NCBI GenBank assembly: GCA_951812285.1
Contig: OX638292.1
Coordinates: 1,714,551 to 1,778,550 of the forward strand
Direction of reading: 5' to 3'
Source: an uncultured Dehalococcoidia bacterium
Lineage (GTDB): Bacteria; Chloroflexota; Dehalococcoidia; Lucifugimonadales; UBA1127
DNA length: 64,000 bases
Position numbers and translations under genes: made by a program. Under the pieces are notes generated by a model, which was not told the DNA's origin, ran no database searches, and saw only the letters and a list, made by a program, of their open reading frames with translations. Each line of letters opens with the position of its first letter. Within the stretch, counting starts at the first letter, position 1. Shown here in pieces: positions 58,873-64,000 of the stretch.

Positions 58873-59172
58873 CTACCCGCCGACGTTCCTCTTCGCCGTC
58901 TTGGTGGCCTGCTTGAGGTAGGACATGTCCTTGCCCTCAAAGTACTCGGCGTTGAGCTGCAGGAAGTGCTGCTGGTCTGCAGGGATGCGGTCCTCGAGGA
59001 AGATGGCGTTGACCGGACAGGCGGGAACGCATGCTCCGCAGTCGATGCACTCGTCCGGCGCGATGAACATCTGATTGTCGTCGTCGGTGGTGTAGATGCA
59101 GTCGACCGGGCAGACGTCAATGCAGCTGCCTTCCTTCAACCCGATGCACGGCGTGACTATAACGTGGGTCAT
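58873..59172 (-). CDS. Ferredoxin, 7Fe type, copy 2
   Basis: This 99-residue paralogue of the neighbouring ferredoxin has the same Cys layout (CIGLKEGSCIDVCPVDC, CIDCGACVPACP) and the same DDDNQMFIAPDEC centre, but a different tail (YLKQATKTAKRNVGG). Its upstream region carries ACGGATTTCGT, a near copy of the kor/dehydrogenase palindrome. The ATG has GAGGAGG upstream. It is the likelier partner of KorAB, by shared regulation only. Confidence 0.92.
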   Translation of the reverse strand: MTHVIVTPCIGLKEGSCIDVCPVDCIYTTDDDNQMFIAPDECIDCGACVPACPVNAIFLEDRIPADQQHFLQLNAEYFEGKDMSYLKQATKTAKRNVGG

Positions 59173-59236
59173 TGGCGTCCGGCCTCCTCTACTTGGAAAT
59201 GTCTTGAAGACGCACTCTTGCGCCGAAACATCCGCG

Positions 59237-59257
59237 ATTGTACCACACGGATTTCGT
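59237..59257 (-). promoter_or_regulatory. Promoter of ferredoxin 2 with Lrp-like site
   Basis: On the minus strand TACAAT (59237-59242) is a good -10 box with no recognisable -35. ACGGATTTCGT (59247-59257, one mismatch to the palindrome) lies between -10 and -35. It sits within the gap below the Lrp/AsnC gene. Confidence 0.45.
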
Positions 59258-59274
59258 CAACGGGAATAGGGCCG

Positions 59275-59715
59275 CTAGAGGCTGATTCCGTAATTCCGCT
59301 TGCGGACCATCAGGCTGACGAAGGTCTCCGTGCGGCGAACGCCCGAAATTGTGCCGACCTCCGACTTGAGGAAGTTGCCGAGGTCCTCCGAGGAGGGGAG
59401 GGTCACCCAGCAGAAAATGTCGAAGGAGCCGGTGGTGACGGAGACCCAGGAGCTCTCCCGCAGCGCCGCAAGCTGCCGGGCGACCTCGTCGATCTTGTCC
59501 GGGTCCACCTGGATGCCGACGAGGGCCTCCGTGTTGTAGCCGAGGACCTCCGGGTCCGGGAGGGCGACGACCCTGATGATGCCCTCCTGGAGCAGCGACT
59601 GGAGGCGTCGGCGGACGGTGCCCTCGCTCACACCGACGTCGCGGGCGATGCGGGCGTTGCTGGCCCGGCCGTTGTCCTGCAGGATCTGGATGATCTTGCG
59701 GTCCAGTTCATCCAT
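59275..59715 (-). CDS. Lrp/AsnC-family transcriptional regulator
   Basis: This 146-residue regulator has an N-terminal helix-turn-helix (LDRKIIQILQDNGRASNARIARDVGVSEGTVRRRLQSLLQEGII) and a C-terminal ligand-binding RAM domain (EALVGIQVDPDKIDEVARQLAAL to the end). The family senses amino acids. Its own promoter has an Lrp-like imperfect palindrome, so autoregulation is likely, and the same motif occurs at the amino-acid dehydrogenase, kor and ferredoxin promoters. Confidence 0.93.
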   Translation of the reverse strand: MDELDRKIIQILQDNGRASNARIARDVGVSEGTVRRRLQSLLQEGIIRVVALPDPEVLGYNTEALVGIQVDPDKIDEVARQLAALRESSWVSVTTGSFDIFCWVTLPSSEDLGNFLKSEVGTISGVRRTETFVSLMVRKRNYGISL

Positions 59716-59748
59716 GCGAAATTACCCCTACTGCAAAGTGGTACAACT

Positions 59749-59778
59749 ATCGTACGAAGGCGTGACGAAATCTGTCAA
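59749..59778 (-). promoter_or_regulatory. Promoter of the Lrp/AsnC gene with imperfect palindrome
   Basis: On the minus strand TTGACA (59773-59778) and TACGAT (59749-59754) are 18 bp apart. ACAGATTTCGT (59765-59775) overlaps the -35 box. GATGTTACA is present twice just upstream (59784-59806), a short direct repeat. Confidence 0.6.
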
Positions 59779-59876
59779 ATAGTGGATGTTACAGTGATGT
59801 TACAATTCATGGCCCGCGAAAATGAGACGCGAATGCTCTGGAATCGTGCATGTGCCAAGGTGGGCGGCGGAGGCTG

Positions 59877-60386
59877 CTAGCTGGACTCAGTCTCAAGCTG
59901 GGAGTAGTCGGGTTGCGTGCTCGTCTCGGCCTGGGAGGCGTACTTGGAGGGGCACTTCACGATTACCTGGTCGGCGTGGAAGACGCCGTCGGGGCCGTAG
60001 CTGCCCTCCGCGATGATCTCCGAGTGCTCGTTGAAGAAGAGGTCGGGGACGACGCCGTTGTAGCTCGTCGGCAGGGTGTGGCTGCCGCCCTCGTCGACGA
60101 GGGCGAAGCTGGCGAGGGTGCCCTGGGGCTCGCGCTCGAAGCTCTCGGGGACGAGCTTGCCGGAGACGCGGTTCTGGACACCGTAGGCGGCGCTGCCCTG
60201 CGCGCGAATCTCGTCGACGGTGAGGTAGTAGACCGTGGAGCCCTGGAAGGCGAGCCAAGCGAAGTAGATGAGCGCGCCGAGGAAGAGCGTGCCGCCAATG
60301 ATAAGTCGGCCATGGCGGCGCAGCACGGAGCGGCGCTCCTCCTGGGGTTGTTCCACCGGGTATGCGGGCTGCAATGTGTTGTCCAT
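59877..60386 (-). CDS. ccmE: Cytochrome c maturation protein CcmE, CXXXY type
   Basis: This 169-residue heme chaperone has an N-terminal anchor (LIIGGTLFLGALIYFAWLAF), then the CcmE OB-fold: VSGKLV, LASFALVDEG, LPTSYNGVVPDLFFNEHSEIIAEGSYGPDGVFHADQVIVKCPSKY. In classical CcmE the heme-binding residue is His in H-D-E-N-Y; here the site is C-P-S-K-Y, the CXXXY form known from Desulfovibrio and some archaea. Other ccm genes are not in the window, so it is separated from its partners. Confidence 0.88.
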   Translation of the reverse strand: MDNTLQPAYPVEQPQEERRSVLRRHGRLIIGGTLFLGALIYFAWLAFQGSTVYYLTVDEIRAQGSAAYGVQNRVSGKLVPESFEREPQGTLASFALVDEGGSHTLPTSYNGVVPDLFFNEHSEIIAEGSYGPDGVFHADQVIVKCPSKYASQAETSTQPDYSQLETESS

Positions 60387-60442
60387 AGGCTCACATCGAG
60401 TATATCTGGCTGTAGCTGGCGGCGCAACGGACGCGCGAGGGC

Positions 60443-61009
60443 CTAGATGGCGTCAAAAGGCGCTCCCCAGAGAGCGTACCACTGCTCCAGCCGCTTCTCC
60501 ACCGGCAGGTGCTCGGCGACCTTGGCGGCCAGCTCCATCTCGAGCTCGTTGTTGCGGCGCTGCGTCTCCGGGACGGGAGCGAAGGGGTAGAAGGCGCCGC
60601 GCTTGTACGTGAAGATCCAGTGGACCTCCTGCCCCTGGTAGGTGAAGGGGAAGACGGCGGCCAGCAACAGGTCCTTGCCGCCGCGCTCGATGAAGCTCTG
60701 GCCGACGACGTAGAGGCCCATCGCCATGTCCTCGAACTGGTCGTCGGCGACGAGGACCCAGCGGTAGCCGTACTCGTCGGTCTCGACGGTGTAACGGGTG
60801 CCGGTGGCCTGCTGGCCGGAGTGGAGGAGGCCGCGCACCTCGTGCTCGAGTTCCTCGAACGCCTCGCCGCTGGCGGGCTTGTAGGTGAGGCCCGCGCGGC
60901 CGGTGGTGAACATCTGCATCGTCGTGAGCGTCGGCTCGGCGACGGCGATGGAGAGGATAGCGTCATCGCCGGACGCGGACTTGCCCTTCCCGCCGCCGAA
61001 TAGTGGCAT
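60443..61009 (-). CDS. PspAB-like protein (PspA-associated)
   Basis: This 188-residue soluble protein starts MPLFGGGKGKSASG and contains FTTGRAGLTYKPASGEAFEELEHEVRGLL, GYRWVLVADDQFEDM and VHWIFTYKRGAFYPFAP. The order and the position directly after htpX match the PspAB family of Actinobacteria and Chloroflexota, linked to membrane stress. Its ATG overlaps the htpX stop (TAATG). Confidence 0.7.
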   Translation of the reverse strand: MPLFGGGKGKSASGDDAILSIAVAEPTLTTMQMFTTGRAGLTYKPASGEAFEELEHEVRGLLHSGQQATGTRYTVETDEYGYRWVLVADDQFEDMAMGLYVVGQSFIERGGKDLLLAAVFPFTYQGQEVHWIFTYKRGAFYPFAPVPETQRRNNELEMELAAKVAEHLPVEKRLEQWYALWGAPFDAI

Positions 61010-61932
61010 TACCGGCGGCCCTCAAGCTCGCGAGCAAGCTCGTGCAGACGGGCGACGCGCTTGTCCATCGGCGGGTGCGAGGCGAAGAGGCCGGCGAGAG
61101 ACTCGCCCTTGAGAGCGGAGACGATGAAGAAGGCGTTGGCGGTCTCCACCTTGCGGAGGTCGTCGGTGGGGATACGCGAGATGACGCCGGAAATCTTCTG
61201 CAGCGCGGAGGCGAGCTTGGAGGGCGCGCCAGTGAGATGCGCCCCACCGTGGTCGGCGGCGTACTCGCGGTAGCGGGAGAGGGCGAGGATCAGCAGCGTG
61301 GCGATGAAGTAGACGAGGATGGAGACGAGGTAGGCGATCATGAGGGCAGCGGCAAAGTTGCCCCCGCCCTCGCGGTGGCGGCCCATGCCGCCGAAGAGGC
61401 TCATCCACATGAGCATGTTCATCAGCATGGCGGCGACCGTGGCGAAGAAGCTGGCCATGGTCATGACGCGGACGTCGTTGTTCTTGATGTGCATGAGCTC
61501 GTGGCCGAGCACGCCCTCGAGCTCGTCGTCGTCGAGGCGCTGCATGATGCCCTGGGTGACACAGACGAGGGCGTTCGCCTGGTTGCGGCCCGTCGCGAAG
61601 GCGTTGGGGATGTTCGTCATGGCGACGGCGACCTTGGGCTTCTGCATGCCGGCGCGCTCGACGAGGCGGTCGATCATGGCGTGGAGCTTGGGCTCCTCCT
61701 CGGGCGTGACGACCTTGGCGTTCATGGCGCGGAGGACGAGTTTGTCTGAGGCGAAGTACTGGATGCCGAGCATGACGGCCGCGATGATTATGACAAACTC
61801 GATGGGCATGCCGAGGCCGAACATGACGGTGACGAAGAAGAGGTAGAGGGCGGCCAGCATGAACATGGTGAAGTACATGCGGACCTGCAGGCCACCGTCC
61901 CGGCGGTAGGTCCAGCGCGGGTTCATGGACAT
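61009..61932 (-). CDS. htpX: Membrane zinc metalloprotease HtpX
   Basis: This 307-residue protease degrades misfolded membrane proteins. It has paired helices near residues 20-60, then GLGHELMHIKN-type HExxH (GVLGHELMHIKNNDVRV) with two further helices and the third zinc ligand in REYAADHGGAHLTG. ATTATA (61996-62001, minus-strand TATAAT) is a possible -10 box. pspAB follows in the same operon. Confidence 0.93.
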   Translation of the reverse strand: MSMNPRWTYRRDGGLQVRMYFTMFMLAALYLFFVTVMFGLGMPIEFVIIIAAVMLGIQYFASDKLVLRAMNAKVVTPEEEPKLHAMIDRLVERAGMQKPKVAVAMTNIPNAFATGRNQANALVCVTQGIMQRLDDDELEGVLGHELMHIKNNDVRVMTMASFFATVAAMLMNMLMWMSLFGGMGRHREGGGNFAAALMIAYLVSILVYFIATLLILALSRYREYAADHGGAHLTGAPSKLASALQKISGVISRIPTDDLRKVETANAFFIVSALKGESLAGLFASHPPMDKRVARLHELARELEGRR

Positions 61933-62086
61933 TCTTTACTCCCTGAGGCGCGCGGCAAGCCCGTTGCGTTCAAAGCGCGCCGTTGTGACAGCTTCATTAT
62001 AGCGTAACGGGATGGGCCGGGACGGGGTGGCCCCTGCAAGCGTACCCAATTCTGCGCTTCGACAAGCCCCGGGCGAGCGGTGGACG

Positions 62087-62572
62087 CTACGTGTTCTGGC
62101 CGAGGCTGATGATGATGACGCCGGCCACGATGATCACTGCGCCGATGAGCACTCGCCAAGTGAGGCGTTCCATGCCGCGGATGAAGATCTGGGAGAAGAG
62201 GATGGCGGTCAGGGGGTTCATGGCGAGGATTGGGGCGACGACAACAACGGGGGCGTTGGAGACGGCGAGGAACATGCAGGTGATGCCGCCGCCCGCGGCC
62301 AGGCCGCCCAACGCGGCCCACACCCAGGCTCGACGGCGCGTGCCCCTGTCGTGGCGGACGTCCGGCGCGGAGAGGATGGCGAGCACGAGCATGCCGAAGG
62401 TCATGCCGAGGGCGGCGCCAAGGAGCGGCGGCGTGTCCTCGACCACCTGCTTGGCGAGGATGAGGCTTGCACCGTAGGCGAGGCAGGCGGCTCCGGCCAG
62501 GGCGTAGCCGATGATGTTGGTGCGGGCGAGCTCAGCCCGGGGCACATCGGTCGCGTGTGCGGGTGGCCTCAT
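62087..62572 (-). CDS. EamA-domain membrane protein, half transporter (second half)
   Basis: This 161-residue protein has about five helices and one EamA repeat (GYALAGAACLAYGASLILAKQVVEDTPPLL to LIGAVIIVAGVIIISLGQ). Typical DMT-superfamily exporters of 280-300 residues contain two such repeats. It overlaps the upstream half by four bases, so the two products are made together and probably form one transporter. Confidence 0.85.
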   Translation of the reverse strand: MRPPAHATDVPRAELARTNIIGYALAGAACLAYGASLILAKQVVEDTPPLLGAALGMTFGMLVLAILSAPDVRHDRGTRRRAWVWAALGGLAAGGGITCMFLAVSNAPVVVVAPILAMNPLTAILFSQIFIRGMERLTWRVLIGAVIIVAGVIIISLGQNT

Positions 62573-62994
62573 CGGCGTTCCGTCACGATCAGCAACACGC
62601 CCGCCATGACGGTCAGCCCACCGAGGATGAGCAGCAGGTTGATCTCCTCGCCGAGGAGGAGGACGGCCAGAATCAATGCGGGCACCGGCGACGACGACAC
62701 GATGGGGACGGAGCGGTTCAGGCCGATGCGGCTGATGCTGGAATAGTTCAGGAACCTGCCCAACAGGAAATTCGACATGCCGTAGAAGAAGACGGCGACG
62801 AACGCGCCAAGGGTCATCGCGGTCAGGGTGTCCCAGTGCAGGATGAATGACAGCGGTATGAGCAGCACGAGGCCCGAGAAGAGGGAGAAGACGGCGCTGG
62901 TGGTGGGGCGCATGTCCCGCAGGGCCAGGCGGATCCAGACGTTGCCAATGCCCCAGATTGTTGAGGCGCCGAGGGCGAAGAGGATGCCCGTCAT
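62569..62994 (-). CDS. EamA-domain membrane protein, half transporter (first half)
   Basis: This 141-residue protein has the first EamA repeat (GILFALGASTIWGIGNVWIRLAL to ILGGLTVMAGVLLIV). It overlaps purQ by four bases upstream and the second half-transporter by four bases downstream. A frameshift of one ancestral gene is possible, but both halves have proper ends and starts. The substrate is unknown. Confidence 0.85.
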   Translation of the reverse strand: MTGILFALGASTIWGIGNVWIRLALRDMRPTTSAVFSLFSGLVLLIPLSFILHWDTLTAMTLGAFVAVFFYGMSNFLLGRFLNYSSISRIGLNRSVPIVSSSPVPALILAVLLLGEEINLLLILGGLTVMAGVLLIVTERR

Positions 62995-63686
62995 GCGACG
63001 GTCCGCTCGCCGAGGATGGAGTGGAAGATGCGGAGGCCGCCGGTGCCGCCGAGGAGCTCGGAGGAGGCGCGCTCCGGGTGGGGCATCATGCCGAGGACGT
63101 TGCCGCGCTTGTTGATGATGCCGGCGATGTTGTTAAAGGAGCCGTTGGGGTTGGACTCGGCGGTGGGAACGCCGTTGGCGTCGGCGTAGCGGAAGACGAC
63201 CTGGCCGTTGAGCTCGAGGTCGACGAGGTCCTTGGGGTCGGCGAAGTAGCGGCCCTCGCCGTGGGATACAGGCATGCCGAGGGCGTCGCCGACCTCGCAG
63301 GCGCGAGTGAAGGGGGTGTCGGCGTTCTCGACGCGCAGGTGGGTCCACTCGTTGCGAAACTCAAGGTGGTCGTTGCGGAGGAGGGCGCCAGGGAGGAGGC
63401 CGGCTTCGCAGAGGATCTGAAAGCCGTTGCAGCTCCCAAGGACGAGACCGCCGCGCTCGGCGTAGGTGACGACGGACTCCATGACGGGCGAGCGGCTGGC
63501 GATGGCGCCAGTGCGGAGGTAGTCGCCGTAGGCGAAGCCGCCGGGGAGGACGACGCAGTCATAGCCGGTGAGGTCGCGCTCCCTGTGCCACACGAAGCTC
63601 ACGTCCTGCTCGAGCGACTCCTTCAGGGCGACGCCGAAGTCACGGTCGCTCCACGTGCCGGGGAAGACCACTACGCCGAACCGCAT
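62991..63686 (-). CDS. purQ: Phosphoribosylformylglycinamidine synthase, glutaminase subunit
   Basis: This 231-residue subunit supplies ammonia to PurL in purine synthesis. The catalytic Cys is in LGSCNGFQIL and the His-Glu pair in GMMPHPERA; VVLPGGFAYGDYLR is typical. The longer middle region with NANPNGSFNNIAGI-type sequence fits the bacterial purQ of the PurSQL system. purS and purL are not seen adjacent. It leads a coupled string with the two EamA halves. Confidence 0.95.
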   Translation of the reverse strand: MRFGVVVFPGTWSDRDFGVALKESLEQDVSFVWHRERDLTGYDCVVLPGGFAYGDYLRTGAIASRSPVMESVVTYAERGGLVLGSCNGFQILCEAGLLPGALLRNDHLEFRNEWTHLRVENADTPFTRACEVGDALGMPVSHGEGRYFADPKDLVDLELNGQVVFRYADANGVPTAESNPNGSFNNIAGIINKRGNVLGMMPHPERASSELLGGTGGLRIFHSILGERTVA

Positions 63687-63768
63687 GCTCCCTCCTTCCC
63701 CTAGTTTAGTCGTGCTGTTGCTTCATTGATGTGACCTCGGGGGCTTGAGCTTCCCCCCGCCCCGCCCC

Positions 63769-63843
63769 TCTGGATTCCTGCCTTCGCAGGAATGACGACA
63801 AGGGGAGGTGCAGGAATGACGATAGCAGCAGGAATGACGATAG
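63769..63843. repeat. Palindromic repeat unit followed by tandem partial copies
   Basis: A type A unit (63769-63796, arms ATTCCTGC/GCAGGAAT) is followed by two or three copies of the right arm only, GCAGGAATGACGATA, in tandem. This suggests stepwise growth from the 3' arm. Confidence 0.7.
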
Positions 63844-63880
63844 CAGACTGTGCCCGGGCGAAGATAGCAGGGGCCCGGAC

Positions 63881-63914
63881 ACAAAAGACCCCAACCATTC
63901 ACTCGGTTGGGGTC
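63881..63914 (-). terminator. Intrinsic terminator of the gene at the right edge
   Basis: GACCCCAACC and GGTTGGGGTC form a perfect 10-bp stem with an 8-base loop; on the minus strand TTTTGT follows. It lies 28 bp past the stop of the partial gene at 63943. Confidence 0.75.
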
Positions 63915-63942
63915 AGTTCCGTCAGAATGCTCGCCTCCGCAG

Positions 63943-64000
63943 CTAGGCTTGGAGCAACTCCGTTACCGTTGCGTTTACGAGGCCGCCGTCGGCCTTGCCC
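63943..64000 (-). CDS. C-terminal end of a GatB/YqeY-domain protein (partial)
   Basis: Only 18 residues are in the window: GKADGGLVNATVTELLQA, then TAG. The pattern K-A-D-G-x-L-V-N-x-x-V-x-E-L-L is the usual C-terminus of YqeY and of the GatB tail domain. gatB itself is at 32348, so YqeY is the likelier identity. Too little is visible to be sure. Confidence 0.45.
   Translation of the reverse strand, partial: GKADGGLVNATVTELLQA

Noticed and set aside
1..64000. tRNA and rRNA genes
   Set aside because: No T-loop-like GGTTCGAATCC pattern with matching arms and no rRNA segments were noticed on either strand; a covariance-model search would be decisive.

Overview
The window is GC-rich, densely coded bacterial chromosome with 68 gene calls, two of them cut by the window ends. 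No rRNA, tRNA or phage genes were seen. The gene mix suggests an uncultured aerobic heterotroph of the Chloroflexota, perhaps the Dehalococcoidia/SAR202 side. It includes several Dpp-type peptide ABC transporters, two arylsulfotransferase-like propeller proteins, a fused 2-oxoacid:ferredoxin oxidoreductase, a DUF3090 protein, a tandem ThyX, a PspAB-HtpX pair and a CXXXY-type CcmE. The taxonomic assignment is inference from gene content, not from a marker phylogeny.

Layout. 1-12 kb: a peptide/nickel-type ABC transport region (binding-protein tail with a C-terminal anchor signal, two permeases, a second lipoprotein binding protein, ATPases split onto opposite strands) interleaved with tandem arylsulfotransferase genes, an MBL-fold hydrolase and apt. 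12-20 kb: lipB, EVE-domain protein, endonuclease IV, zincin, Leu/Phe-type dehydrogenase, an ABC-2 exporter, a DsbA-family gene with an in-frame TGA, and rnc. 20-25 kb: a four-gene peptide ABC operon without a binding protein. 25-34 kb: xdhC/mocA-type genes, ispD-ispF-cysS, an FAD-linked oxidase, SAM hydroxide adenosyltransferase, secG, gatB. 34-43 kb: a VWA protein, korAB, DUF3090 and a PHP gene, with long gaps filled by palindromic repeats. 43-52 kb: a rhodanese gene with an in-frame TGA, a MagIII-like glycosylase, sfsA, tandem thyX, a brnTA toxin-antitoxin pair and sulfite/nitrite reductase. 52-64 kb: HemQ-like protein, modABC, aconitase, two ferredoxins, an Lrp/AsnC regulator, ccmE, pspAB-htpX, a split EamA transporter and purQ.

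The strongest unusual signals are these. (1) Two thiol-chemistry genes, DsbA family at 18681-19319 and thiosulfate sulfurtransferase at 43222-44058, each carry one TGA exactly at the catalytic cysteine codon, followed by a stem-loop of the right size and distance to be a bacterial SECIS element; both are read here as selenoproteins. (2) A palindrome, ACGAA-W-TTCGT, and close variants sit in the promoters of the amino-acid dehydrogenase, korAB, a ferredoxin and the Lrp/AsnC gene itself, suggesting a local feast/famine regulon for amino-acid and 2-oxoacid catabolism. (3) ispF has a strong ribosome binding site but an ATC codon where its ATG should be. (4) The tandem ThyX carries complementary halves of the family signature in its two domains. 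(5) A same-orientation palindromic repeat family, some copies with a second hairpin nested inside, fills most long gaps.

Molybdate uptake (modABC), XdhC/MocA-type cofactor genes and the two predicted selenoproteins fit an organism using molybdenum hydroxylases and selenium. The Sec machinery (selA, selB, selC, selD) is not in this window.
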